64,000 nucleotides of DNA from Mesorhizobium_L sp035547755 (lineage in GTDB: Bacteria > Pseudomonadota > Alphaproteobacteria > Rhizobiales > Rhizobiaceae): positions 25,400 through 89,399 of the forward strand of contig DASZUG010000075.1 of NCBI GenBank assembly GCA_035547755.1, given 5' to 3'. Position numbers and translations under genes: made by a program. This document shows, piece after piece, positions 37,127 to 45,918 of this stretch; position 1 is the stretch's first letter, and every line of letters starts with the position of its first letter. The notes under the pieces are model-generated. The model made no database searches and was not told the origin of the DNA. It saw only the letters and a program-made list of their open reading frames with translations.

Positions 37127-38713
37127 ATGCCAGCTGTGCTGGAGCAGAACGACGTGCAGTCCGATAGTCGCGCGCGACGCTCGGGAGGTCGAGAGGCGAG
37201 GCGTGCGCTGAGAGCCGCGCCTTTGGCTGACGATATCCGGCCGGTACGCTCGGGCCTTGAGGGCGGGCGCTATCGGCCGCTTGCCGAGAACGATATCGAA
37301 CGCATCCACGAAGCCGTTCTGACGGTGCTGGAAACGGTCGGCTTCGCCAATGCTATCCCATCCTGCATCGAGGCCTGCACCCGCGTCGGCGCCGAATTGG
37401 GCGAGGATGGCCGCTTGCGCTTCCCGCGCAATCTGGTGCTCTCGACGGTTAAGAACGCCGCGCGACACTTCACGCTTCACGGCCAGGACCCCAGGCATGA
37501 CATGATCGTGCAGGGAAAGCGCGTCCATTACGGCACGGCCGGCGCAGCGGTTCATGTCGTCGACGTGGAAAAGCGCGAGTACCGCGAATCCCTGCTGCAG
37601 GATCTTTACGATGCGGCCCGCATCGTCGATTGCATGGACAATATCCATTTTTTCCAACGTCCCATGGTGGCGCGCGACATGGTCGATCCCGCCGATCTCG
37701 ACCTGAACACGCTCTACGCCTGCGTCATGGGCACCTCGAAACATGTGGGCACCAGCTTCACTGTGCGCGAGAATGTCGGGCCGGCGCTGGAAATGCTCTA
37801 TGCCGTCGCCGGCGGCGAGGAGAAATTTCGCGCGCGGCCGTTCGTTTCGAATTCCAATTGTTTCGTCGTACCACCGATGAAATTCGCCGAGGATGCCTGC
37901 GGCGTGCTGGAAGCCTGCGTCGCCGGCGGCATCCCGATCCTTCTCCTCTCCGCCGGGCAGGCCGGCGCGACCGCGCCCGCGGCGATCGCCGGCGCCGTGG
38001 TGCAAGCCGTGGCGGAAGTGCTCGCCGGCCTCGTCTATGTCAATGCGCTAAAACCCGGCCATCCGGCGATTTTCGGCACCTGGCCCTTCGTATCCGATCT
38101 GAGGACCGGCGCCATGTGCGGCGGATCGGGCGAGCAGGCGCTCCTGACGGCGGCCTGTGCGCAGATGGCGCAATTCTACGACCTGCCCGGTGGCTCGGCG
38201 GCCGGCATGGCGGATTCCAAGCTGCCAGATATCCAGTCCGGCTACGAAAAGGGCATCACCGATGTCATGGCGGGGTTGTCGGGCCTGAATCTTGTCTACG
38301 AATCGGCAGGAATGCACGCTTCGCTCCTGGGGTTCAGCCTCGAAAGCCTTATCGTCGACAACGACATGCTCGGCCAATGCCTGCGTTGCGTCCGCGGCAT
38401 CGAGGTTTCCGATAAAGCGCTTTCCGTCGAGACCATCACCGATGTCTGCCTCAACGGCCCCGGCCATTATCTCGGCCATGGCCAGACGCTTGAACTGATG
38501 CAGACGGAGTATTTCTATCCCGCGGTCGCCGACCGCTACAGCCCGAAGGAATGGGCGGAGAAAGGCAAGCCGGACCTGCTTCAAAAGGCGATAGAGGAGA
38601 AGAGGCGCATTCTGGCGAGCCATTTTCCCACCCATGTGCCGCGTTCGATCGATGATCGTTTGCGCAGCCGCTTCCCGAATATTCATCTGCCTCGTAAATC
38701 GATGGGTGGGTGA
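37127..38713 (+). CDS. Trimethylamine methyltransferase (MttB) superfamily protein, non-pyrrolysine
   Basis: 528 residues from the ATG at 37127, with AGGGAG 7 bp before. Matches the MttB family: LAENDIERIHEAVLTVLETVGF at the N-terminus, FHLHGQ-like segment, VSNSNCFVVPPMKF, LLSAGQAGATAPAAIAGAVVQA and IFGTWPFVSDLRTGAM. No internal stop is read through, so it is one of the non-pyrrolysine members that demethylate glycine betaine or related quaternary amines via a corrinoid partner. No corrinoid protein gene is nearby. Confidence 0.88.
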   Translation: MPAVLEQNDVQSDSRARRSGGREARRALRAAPLADDIRPVRSGLEGGRYRPLAENDIERIHEAVLTVLETVGFANAIPSCIEACTRVGAELGEDGRLRFPRNLVLSTVKNAARHFTLHGQDPRHDMIVQGKRVHYGTAGAAVHVVDVEKREYRESLLQDLYDAARIVDCMDNIHFFQRPMVARDMVDPADLDLNTLYACVMGTSKHVGTSFTVRENVGPALEMLYAVAGGEEKFRARPFVSNSNCFVVPPMKFAEDACGVLEACVAGGIPILLLSAGQAGATAPAAIAGAVVQAVAEVLAGLVYVNALKPGHPAIFGTWPFVSDLRTGAMCGGSGEQALLTAACAQMAQFYDLPGGSAAGMADSKLPDIQSGYEKGITDVMAGLSGLNLVYESAGMHASLLGFSLESLIVDNDMLGQCLRCVRGIEVSDKALSVETITDVCLNGPGHYLGHGQTLELMQTEYFYPAVADRYSPKEWAEKGKPDLLQKAIEEKRRILASHFPTHVPRSIDDRLRSRFPNIHLPRKSMGG

Positions 38714-38791
38714 ATTTCCTCTCCTCTTCAAAGGTTTCAACGCCGCTCGCCATGCGTCTGAGCGCGTTATCGCCGGAGGCGTCCGGCGACG

Positions 38792-38817
38792 ATTTGACGT
38801 TTACGCGAACGTCAAAT
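38792..38817. promoter_or_regulatory. 26 bp palindrome upstream of the beta-oxidation operon
   Basis: Perfect 10 bp arms ATTTGACGTT / AACGTCAAAT around TACGCG, ending 81 bp before the acyl-CoA dehydrogenase start. Symmetry and position fit a repressor operator. The ACGTTTACG core is reminiscent of sites of MerR-type acyl-CoA metabolism regulators (LiuR-like), but this assignment is tentative. Confidence 0.6.
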
Positions 38818-38898
38818 AATTGTGGGCCTTCCGTTGGAATTGCCTTGAGCTTGCCGTGCTGCCGGTTCAGGTTATTTATCGATCCATTGGAGGAATGA

Positions 38899-40692
38899 AT
38901 GCCGACCTACCGGGCTCCCGTTCGCGACACGCTTTTTGTCCTCAAGGATCTCCTCGGTTACGAGCGCTACGCCAATCTTCAAGGCTTCGCCGACGCGGGC
39001 CCCGACGTTCTGGAAGCAATATTGGAGGAGGGGGCGAAACTCGCGGAGAAAGTCATGCAGCCTCTCAATCGCGTCGGCGATAAGGAAGGCTGCGTGCGCC
39101 ACGATGATGGCTCCGTCGCGACGCCGGCCGGATTCAAGGAGGCCTATCGCCAATATTGCGACGGCGGCTGGATGGGCCTTTCCGCCCCCGCCGAATTTGG
39201 AGGGCAGGGACTGCCCTATGTCATTCACACCGCGATCGGTGAATATCTGTCTTCCGCCAACATGGCGCTGATGATGTATCCCGGCCTCACCCAGGGCGCC
39301 ATCGCCGCTATCCTGACCCACGGATCGGAGGAGCAGAAGGCAACCTATCTGCCGAAGCTGGTCGAGGGTGCCTGGACGGGCACGATGAACCTGACCGAGC
39401 CACATTGCGGTACGGATCTCGGCATGCTGCGGACGAAAGCCATGCCGGCCGGCGACGGCAGCTACAGGATTTCCGGCCAGAAAATCTTCATCTCGGCCGG
39501 TGAGCATGATCTTTCCGAGAATATTGTCCATCTCGTCCTTGCGCGGATCGAGGGTGCGCCTGCGGGCACGAAGGGCATCTCGCTTTTCATCGTGCCGAAA
39601 TTCCTCCCCGGCGAGGATGGCGGTGTGGGCAAGCGCAATGGCGTTTCCTGCGGCTCGATCGAAGAGAAGATGGGCATCCACGGCAACGCCACCTGCGTCA
39701 TGAATTACGACGAGGCGACCGGCTTCCTGATCGGCCCCGAGAATGGCGGCCTGAGAGCTATGTTCACCATGATGAACGAGGCGCGACTCGGCGTCGGCTT
39801 GCAGGGATTGGCGCTCGGCGAGGCCGCTTATCAGGCTGCGGCTTCCTACGCCAGGGAACGCCTTCAGGGACGCTCGCTTTCCGGCGCGAAGGCGCCGGAC
39901 AAACCCGCCGATCCGATCATCGTCCATCCCGACATCCGCCGCGCGCTGATGACGATGCGCGCGTATACGGAAGCTGGCAGGGCGCTTCTGCTTTCGACGG
40001 CGCTCCGTGCCGACATCGCACGTCGCTCTGGCGACGAAAAGGAGCGCGAAACGGCGGATGATTGGCTGGGTCTGATGACGCCCGTCATCAAGTCCCTGCT
40101 GACGGAGAAGGGCTTCGATCATGCCGTCGCCGCGCAGCAGGTTTTCGGCGGTCATGGCTATATCGAAGAGCATGGCATGAGCCAGTTCGTGCGCGATGCG
40201 CGCATCGCCATGATCTATGAGGGCGCGAATGGCATCCAGGCGCTTGATCTCGTCGGCCGCAAGCTGGCGCAGAACAATGGCCGTGCCTTGCAGGGATTTT
40301 TCAAGCTGGTCGGCGATTTCTGCGAGCAGAACCGCTCCGACGAGAAGATGAAGCCGTTCACGAAAGCGCTGAAGAAGGGCTTGAACGACCTCTACACCGC
40401 GACCATGTGGTTGATGCAGAACGCCACCGCGAAGCCGGACAATGCGGGTGCGGCTTCGGCGGATTATCTCGATCTGTTCGGGTTGGTGGCGCTCGGCTAC
40501 ATGTGGGGTGAGATGGTGAAGGTCGCACATAGTCGCGTCACGCAAGGCGGGGAGGATAAGGCATTTTATGAGCACAAGCTGATTACGGGGCGCTATTTCA
40601 TGGAGCGCATCATGCCGGAAACCGCGCTGCGTCTGGCGCGTATCTCCAGTGGCGCGGAACCGATTATGGCCCTTCCCGACGACGCTTTTTGA
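38899..40692 (+). CDS. Acyl-CoA dehydrogenase, large FadE/DmdC type
   Basis: 597 residues with the acyl-CoA dehydrogenase N, middle and C domains plus the extra C-terminal domain of DmdC-like enzymes. Features: LTEPHCGTDLGMLRTKA (flavin/substrate loop), QQVFGGHGYIEEHGM, and the catalytic Glu region MIYEGANGIQALDLVGRKL. It precedes GST, thiolase and FadJ genes, so fatty-acid beta-oxidation is the likely role; methylmercaptopropionyl-CoA is the alternative substrate of this subfamily. Confidence 0.93.
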   Translation: MPTYRAPVRDTLFVLKDLLGYERYANLQGFADAGPDVLEAILEEGAKLAEKVMQPLNRVGDKEGCVRHDDGSVATPAGFKEAYRQYCDGGWMGLSAPAEFGGQGLPYVIHTAIGEYLSSANMALMMYPGLTQGAIAAILTHGSEEQKATYLPKLVEGAWTGTMNLTEPHCGTDLGMLRTKAMPAGDGSYRISGQKIFISAGEHDLSENIVHLVLARIEGAPAGTKGISLFIVPKFLPGEDGGVGKRNGVSCGSIEEKMGIHGNATCVMNYDEATGFLIGPENGGLRAMFTMMNEARLGVGLQGLALGEAAYQAAASYARERLQGRSLSGAKAPDKPADPIIVHPDIRRALMTMRAYTEAGRALLLSTALRADIARRSGDEKERETADDWLGLMTPVIKSLLTEKGFDHAVAAQQVFGGHGYIEEHGMSQFVRDARIAMIYEGANGIQALDLVGRKLAQNNGRALQGFFKLVGDFCEQNRSDEKMKPFTKALKKGLNDLYTATMWLMQNATAKPDNAGAASADYLDLFGLVALGYMWGEMVKVAHSRVTQGGEDKAFYEHKLITGRYFMERIMPETALRLARISSGAEPIMALPDDAF

Positions 40693-40750
40693 ACTCGCCC
40701 CGCTTGGGCTCTGCACGCACAACGAATTCCCCCTTGATGAAAGTGAACCG

Positions 40751-41404
40751 ATGGCTGAATTCACGCTTTATGGCTTTTCGGAATCCGGCAATTCCTACAA
40801 GCCCGCCCTGATGCTCGAGCTTTGCAAGGCGGACTGGGAGATACGCCGCGTCGCCTATTTTGCCGGCGAGACGCGCCAGCCGGAGTACCGCGAAATCAAC
40901 GTCATGGGGGAGGCGCCCGTCCTGGTGCATCACAAGGAAGGAGTGAAGGAGACTTTTTCCCAATCGGGCGTGATCCTTCTCTATCTCGCCCGTTACTTCA
41001 AGAAATTCGCCCCCAAGGGCGAGGCGGAGGAATATGAAGTGATGCGCTGGATCCTATTCGACAATCACAAGCTGACGAGCTATACGGCGACGTTGCGTTT
41101 CCTGCGCACGCTCGCTGGCAAGCCCGACGATCCGGCTGTGCCTTTCCTCGAAGGACGCGCGCTTGGGGCCTTCAAGGTGCTCGACACGCATCTGAACGGC
41201 CGTGACTGGGTTGCGGCGCCACGGCCGACGATCGCCGATCTGTCGCTCTGCGGCTATCTCTTCTGGCCCGATGAGATCGGCGTCGACTGGAACGATTATC
41301 CCAACATCCGCGACTGGCTCGACCGCATCAAGCTTCTGCCCGGCTGGAAAATGCCCGAGGCGTTGATGCCTTCGGGGAGAAATCCGGAGACGGCGGTCGC
41401 CTGA
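40751..41404 (+). CDS. Glutathione S-transferase family protein
   Basis: 217 residues from the ATG at 40751. The thioredoxin-like N-domain (TLYGFSESGNSYKPALMLEL, then MGEAPVLVHH with the cis-Pro, then FSQSGVILLYLARYF) is followed by an all-helical C-domain (PTIADLSLCGYLFWP). The active-site position appears to be Ser. Its role inside a beta-oxidation operon is unclear; possibly detoxification of reactive enals. Confidence 0.92.
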   Translation: MAEFTLYGFSESGNSYKPALMLELCKADWEIRRVAYFAGETRQPEYREINVMGEAPVLVHHKEGVKETFSQSGVILLYLARYFKKFAPKGEAEEYEVMRWILFDNHKLTSYTATLRFLRTLAGKPDDPAVPFLEGRALGAFKVLDTHLNGRDWVAAPRPTIADLSLCGYLFWPDEIGVDWNDYPNIRDWLDRIKLLPGWKMPEALMPSGRNPETAVA

Positions 41405-41424
41405 GCGCCACAGAGGAGTGTGAT

Positions 41425-42633
41425 ATGGCGGATGCCTATGTCTATGACGCCGTGCGGACCCCGCGCGGCCGCGGCAAGAAGGACGGGTCGCTTCATGAGG
41501 TTCCGGCCGTGCGGCTTGCAGCGCGGACATTGGAGGCTATCCGCGACCGCAATGGTCTCGATACGGCGGAAGTGGATGACATCATTTTCGGTTGCGTCGA
41601 TCCGGTCGGCGAGGCCGGCTCCGTCATCCCGCGCGCCGCGGCCTTCGAGGCGGGCTACGACAACAAGGCGCCAGGCATGCAGATTTCCCGCTTCTGCGCC
41701 TCCGGCCTCGATGCGATCAATCTCGGCGCCGCCAAGATCGCCGGCGGCCTGGACGATATCGTCATCGCCGGCGGCGTCGAATCGATGTCGAGGGTCGGCA
41801 TGGGAATGTCCGGCGGCGCATGGTTCATGGACCCGTCGGTCGGCCTTCCCGCCTATTTCGTGCCGCAGGGCGTGTCGGCGGACCTGATCGCCACCAAATA
41901 CGGCTTTTCCCGTGATGATGTGGATGCCTATGCGGTCGAAAGTCAGAAGCGGGCGGCGAAGGCCTGGAAGAAAGGCTGGTTCAAGGACAGTGTCATTCCC
42001 GTCAAGGACCAGAACGGTCTGACAATCCTCGACCGTGACGAGCATATGCGGCCGGGAACCGACATGCAGGCGCTCGCCGCGCTCAATCCTTCCTTCACCA
42101 TGGTCGGCGAGATGGGCGGTTTCGACGCCGTCGCCGTCCAGCGTCATCCCGAGGTCGAAAGCATCAACCACGTCCATCACGCCGGCAATTCGTCTGGCAT
42201 TGTCGATGGAGCCGCCGCTGTCTTGCTCGGCTCGAAGAAAGGCGGCAAGGCGATGGGCCTGAAGCCGCGCGCGAAAATCCGCGCTTTCACCAATATCGGC
42301 TCTGAACCGGCGATCATGCTGACCGGGCCGGTGGACGTGACGGAGAAGCTTCTGAAAAAGGCGAAGATGAAGCTTTCCGACATTGATCTTTTTGAATTGA
42401 ACGAGGCGTTTGCGTCGGTGGTGCTGCGCTACATCCAGGCCTTCGACATCGACCGCGAGAAGATCAACGTCAATGGCGGCGCCATCGCCATGGGCCATCC
42501 GCTGGGCGCCACCGGTGCGATGATCTTCGGCACGGTGCTGGACGAACTGGAGCGGCGTGATTTGAACACGGCGCTTGTGACACTCTGCATCGGCGCGGGC
42601 ATGGGCACCGCGACGATCATAGAGCGGGTTTGA
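41425..42633 (+). CDS. Acetyl-CoA C-acyltransferase (thiolase)
   Basis: 402 residues. Catalytic C91 in SRFCASGLDAINLGA, the His in GGAIAMGHPLGATGA near 350, and the second Cys in TLCIGAGMGTA near 390. Start 20 bp after the GST stop. Completes beta-oxidation with the downstream FadJ. Confidence 0.95.
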   Translation: MADAYVYDAVRTPRGRGKKDGSLHEVPAVRLAARTLEAIRDRNGLDTAEVDDIIFGCVDPVGEAGSVIPRAAAFEAGYDNKAPGMQISRFCASGLDAINLGAAKIAGGLDDIVIAGGVESMSRVGMGMSGGAWFMDPSVGLPAYFVPQGVSADLIATKYGFSRDDVDAYAVESQKRAAKAWKKGWFKDSVIPVKDQNGLTILDRDEHMRPGTDMQALAALNPSFTMVGEMGGFDAVAVQRHPEVESINHVHHAGNSSGIVDGAAAVLLGSKKGGKAMGLKPRAKIRAFTNIGSEPAIMLTGPVDVTEKLLKKAKMKLSDIDLFELNEAFASVVLRYIQAFDIDREKINVNGGAIAMGHPLGATGAMIFGTVLDELERRDLNTALVTLCIGAGMGTATIIERV

Positions 42634-42637
42634 TTCT

Positions 42638-42788
42638 CTCCCCCTTGAGGGGAGGGTGGTCCGCGCAGTGGACCGGGTGGGGTCCTCGCAGCAGCGCGCG
42701 ATCTTCACCTTGGAAGAATGAGCGTCGAGCACGTCCGAGGCAACCCCACCCGCCTCGCTCCGCTCGGCACCCTCCCCTCAAGGGGGAG
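42638..42788. repeat. Intergenic inverted-repeat element (copy 1)
   Basis: Perfect 21 bp inverted arms (42638-42658 and 42768-42788; core CCCCTTGAGGGGAGGG) with a second inner pair GGGTGGGGT / ACCCCACCC. It fills the gap between thiolase and fadJ. A diverged copy follows fadJ at 45046-45160. Elements like this are common between genes in rhizobial genomes. Confidence 0.85.
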
Positions 42789-42819
42789 GGATACGTAGGC
42801 CAATCGGGAGACATTTCCA

Positions 42820-45042
42820 ATGACCGATTACACCAACTTCACCCTCTCCACCGACGCGGACGGCATCGCGCTTGTCGTCTGGGACATGCCCGACCGCTCG
42901 ATGAACGTCTTCACCGAGGCGGCGATCGGTGAATTGGAGGCAATCGTAGAAGCCGTGACGGCGGACGAAGCGGTCAAGGGCGTCGTCATCACATCGGGCA
43001 AGGAAAGCTTCTCCGGTGGCGCCGACCTCAACATGCTCAAACATATGCTTTCGCTCTTCGAGGTGGAGAAGGCGAAGGATGAGAACAACGCGATCCGGCT
43101 CCTCTTCGACAATGCCGGGCGCATGAGCCGGCTTTTCCGGCGCATCGAGACGAGCGGCAAACCGTGGATTTCCGCAATCAACGGCACCTGCATGGGCGGC
43201 GCCTTCGAACTGTCGCTCGCCTGCCATGGCCGCGTCGCGGCGGATTCGGAAAAAGTGAGGATGGCGCTGCCGGAAGTGAAGGTCGGCATTTTTCCGGGCG
43301 CCGGAGGCACGCAGCGCGTGCCGCGCCTGGCCGACACGCAGGCCGCGCTTGAAATGCTGACTTCCGGCCGCAGCCTGACGCCGCAAAAGGCGAAGCAGAT
43401 GGGGCTCATTCATGATGTGGTCGCGCCCGAAAAGCTGATCGAGGCAGCGAAGGCGATGATCGCCGCCGGCCTGAAGCCGGTAGCGCCATGGGACGAGAAG
43501 GGTTTCAAGCTGCCGGGCGGCCCCGTCTATTCGGCGGCCGGCGCCAATCTCTGGCCGCCGGCCATCGCCATTTTACGCCGCGAGATCTACGGCAACTATC
43601 CCGGCCCCGCGGCCATCCTGAAATGCGTCTATGAAGGGCTGTTGGTGCCCTTCGATACGGCGCTCCGGATCGAACAGCGCTATTTCGCCGAAATCCTTCG
43701 GTCGAAGGAAGCGGCGATGATGATCCGCTCCCTCTTCGTCTCTTTGCAGGAACTGAATAAGGGCGCGCGCCGCCCGAGTGGCGTTCCGCCGACGAAATTC
43801 GGGACAATTGGCGTGGTCGGGGCCGGTTTCATGGGCGCCGGCATTGCCTACGTGACGGCCAAGGCCGGTATTCCCGTCGTCCTCATCGACCGCGACATGC
43901 CCTCCGCCGAAAAGGGCAAGGCGCATTCGGCAAGTCTGATGGATGATCTCATCAAGAAGGGCCGCGCCAAGCCGGAGGAGAAGGAAAAGCTTCTCTCTCT
44001 CATCGCTCCTACCGACGATTTCGCCAGGCTCGGCGGCTGCGATCTCGTCATCGAGGCCGTGTTCGAGGATTCGGAGGTGAAGAAGGGGGCAACGGAAAAG
44101 GCCGAGGCGGTTCTGAAGCCGGCGGCGGTCTTCGCCTCCAACACCTCGACCATTCCGATCACGTCGTTGGCAAAGAATTCGAAACGGCCGAAAAACTTCG
44201 TCGGCATTCATTTCTTCTCGCCGGTCGATCGGATGAGCCTTGTCGAGATCATCCTCGGCAAGAAGACCGGCGAAAAGGCGCTTGCGGCGGCGTTCGACTA
44301 TATCCGCGCTATCGGCAAGACCCCCATCGTCGTCAACGATACGCGCGGCTTCTATGTCAACCGCTGCGTGTTGCGCTATATGTCGGAAGCCTACAAGATG
44401 CTGATCGAGGGCGTTCCCGCGGCGATGATCGAGAATGCCGCGAAGATGGCCGGCATGCCGGTCGGGCCGCTGGCGCTGACCGACGAGACCGCCATCGATC
44501 TCGCCCAGAAGATCATGAAGCAGACCATCCGCGACCTCGGCGAAAAGGCGGTCGATCCGGAGCAGTTGAAACTCATCAACACGATGGTGGACAAGTATGG
44601 CCGCTTCGGGCGCAAGAACGGCAAGGGCTTTTACGATTATCCGCCGAAGCCGGCGAAAAAGCATCTGTGGCCGGGGCTGAAGGACCTCTATAAGCAGCGG
44701 GACCCCGATAGTGTCGACGTTGACGAACTGAAGAAGCGTTTTCTCGTGGTGATTGCGCTGGAGGCCGCGCGCGTCATGGAGGAAGGTATCCTCACCGATC
44801 CGCGCGAGGCGGATGTCGGCTCCATCCTCGCCTTCGGTTTCGCGCCTTATACGGGTGGTGCGCTCTCCTATATCGACGGCATGGGCGTGGCTAAATTCGT
44901 CGAAATGGCGAAGCGTCTGCAGAAGCGTTACGGCCCCGAATTCAAGGCGCCGAAGCTCCTGTTGGACATGGCCGCGAAGGGCGAAACCTTCTACGAGCGC
45001 TTCGATCCATACGGAAATGGGGAAGCGAAAAAGGCGGCGTGA
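42820..45042 (+). CDS. fadJ: Fatty oxidation complex alpha subunit FadJ (enoyl-CoA hydratase / 3-hydroxyacyl-CoA dehydrogenase)
   Basis: 740 residues. The crotonase domain (1-200) has SGGADLNML oxyanion and GTCMGGAFELSLACHGR, with the catalytic Glu in ALPEVKVGIFPGAGGTQR. The dehydrogenase domain starts at GVVGAGFMGAGIAYV near 332, with FASNTSTIPIT and FVGIHFFSPVDRM containing the catalytic His. Pairs with the upstream thiolase. Confidence 0.96.
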   Translation: MTDYTNFTLSTDADGIALVVWDMPDRSMNVFTEAAIGELEAIVEAVTADEAVKGVVITSGKESFSGGADLNMLKHMLSLFEVEKAKDENNAIRLLFDNAGRMSRLFRRIETSGKPWISAINGTCMGGAFELSLACHGRVAADSEKVRMALPEVKVGIFPGAGGTQRVPRLADTQAALEMLTSGRSLTPQKAKQMGLIHDVVAPEKLIEAAKAMIAAGLKPVAPWDEKGFKLPGGPVYSAAGANLWPPAIAILRREIYGNYPGPAAILKCVYEGLLVPFDTALRIEQRYFAEILRSKEAAMMIRSLFVSLQELNKGARRPSGVPPTKFGTIGVVGAGFMGAGIAYVTAKAGIPVVLIDRDMPSAEKGKAHSASLMDDLIKKGRAKPEEKEKLLSLIAPTDDFARLGGCDLVIEAVFEDSEVKKGATEKAEAVLKPAAVFASNTSTIPITSLAKNSKRPKNFVGIHFFSPVDRMSLVEIILGKKTGEKALAAAFDYIRAIGKTPIVVNDTRGFYVNRCVLRYMSEAYKMLIEGVPAAMIENAAKMAGMPVGPLALTDETAIDLAQKIMKQTIRDLGEKAVDPEQLKLINTMVDKYGRFGRKNGKGFYDYPPKPAKKHLWPGLKDLYKQRDPDSVDVDELKKRFLVVIALEAARVMEEGILTDPREADVGSILAFGFAPYTGGALSYIDGMGVAKFVEMAKRLQKRYGPEFKAPKLLLDMAAKGETFYERFDPYGNGEAKKAA

Positions 45043-45045
45043 ATT

Positions 45046-45160
45046 CCCTCCCCTTGAGGGGAGGGTGGACGATCGCCAAAGGCGATTGGACGGGTGGGGT
45101 CGGTGGAGGCCGCACTCTGCCGCGACGACCCCGATCGATCCTCTCCTCACGGGGGGAGGG
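45046..45160. repeat. Intergenic inverted-repeat element (copy 2, diverged)
   Basis: Left arm CCCTCCCCTTGAGGGGAGGG from 45046, internal ACGGGTGGGGTCGG, right arm CTCTCCTCACGGGGGGAGGG to 45160. Same family as 42638-42788, but the right arm carries mismatches. Confidence 0.75.
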
Positions 45161-45248
45161 AAAGAGGAGCAGTCACTTCTGGACAAAGCCCCGCCTCGCC
45201 GGTAAAACACCTCAAAAGGTATTTTTTCCTGTCTGCAAGGGAGCACCC

Positions 45249-45911
45249 ATGCTCTCCCACGAACGCGTATGGGCGGCGATCGACGCGCTCGCCGAGCGTT
45301 ATTCGCTTTCCCCGTCGGGCCTCGCCAAGCGGGCCGGCCTCGATTCGACAGCTTTCAACAAATCCAAGCGCCAGTCGGTGGATGGCAGGCCGCGTTGGCC
45401 TTCGACGGAATCGCTCGCCAAGATCATCGAGGCGACGGGCGCATCGCTCGACGAGTTCCTGCGTCTCGTGGAAGATCGGCCCTTCGGCACAACTGATGCT
45501 CCTGTCGGCGTCCTGCCTCGCCAGACGACGCCGGTGCCGCTGATCGGCTTCGCGCAGGCAGGTCCTGGCGGTTTCTTTGAGGATGCCGGCTTTGCGCAAG
45601 GAGAGGGCTGGGATCTGGTCGAATTGCCGGAGCGCGCAGGCGAGGGAACTTATGCGCTAGGCGTGCGCGGTGATTCCATGCTGCCGCTTTACCGCCATGG
45701 CGATATCCTGATCGTCGACCCGAATGCCGCCGTCAGGCGCGGAGACCGGGTGGTCGTGAAGACCAGCGCCGGAGAGGTCATGGCCAAGGTGCTTGAACGG
45801 CGATCGGCGGCAACGGTCGAACTGATGTCGCTCAACCCCGAGCATCCTCCTCGCATCCTCCCTTCGACGAATGTCGAATGGGTCGCACGCATCGTCTGGG
45901 CAAGCCAGTAG
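45249..45911 (+). CDS. HTH/S24 LexA-like transcriptional regulator
   Basis: 220 residues from the ATG at 45249. HTH near 19-42 (SLSPSGLAKRAGLDSTAFNKSK). The S24 peptidase domain has S143 in GVRGDSMLPLYRHGD and K180 in EVMAKVL, 37 residues apart as in LexA, and an Ala-Gly at 104-105 that could be a cleavage site. It may be a stress-responsive self-cleaving repressor. No phage genes are nearby. The thermonuclease-like gene follows directly. Confidence 0.88.
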   Translation: MLSHERVWAAIDALAERYSLSPSGLAKRAGLDSTAFNKSKRQSVDGRPRWPSTESLAKIIEATGASLDEFLRLVEDRPFGTTDAPVGVLPRQTTPVPLIGFAQAGPGGFFEDAGFAQGEGWDLVELPERAGEGTYALGVRGDSMLPLYRHGDILIVDPNAAVRRGDRVVVKTSAGEVMAKVLERRSAATVELMSLNPEHPPRILPSTNVEWVARIVWASQ

Positions 45912-45918
45912 GCTGGGT

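Noticed and set aside
38872..40764. A 630-codon minus-strand frame opposite the acyl-CoA dehydrogenase
   Set aside because: The plus-strand enzyme has all catalytic motifs; the antisense product has none.
42638..42788. CRISPR-like or attenuator structure
   Set aside because: Only two inverted-repeat copies flank fadJ, with no regular spacers; it fits a dispersed intergenic repeat.
43573..45246. A 557-codon minus-strand frame opposite fadJ
   Set aside because: Shadow of fadJ and of the following repeat element.
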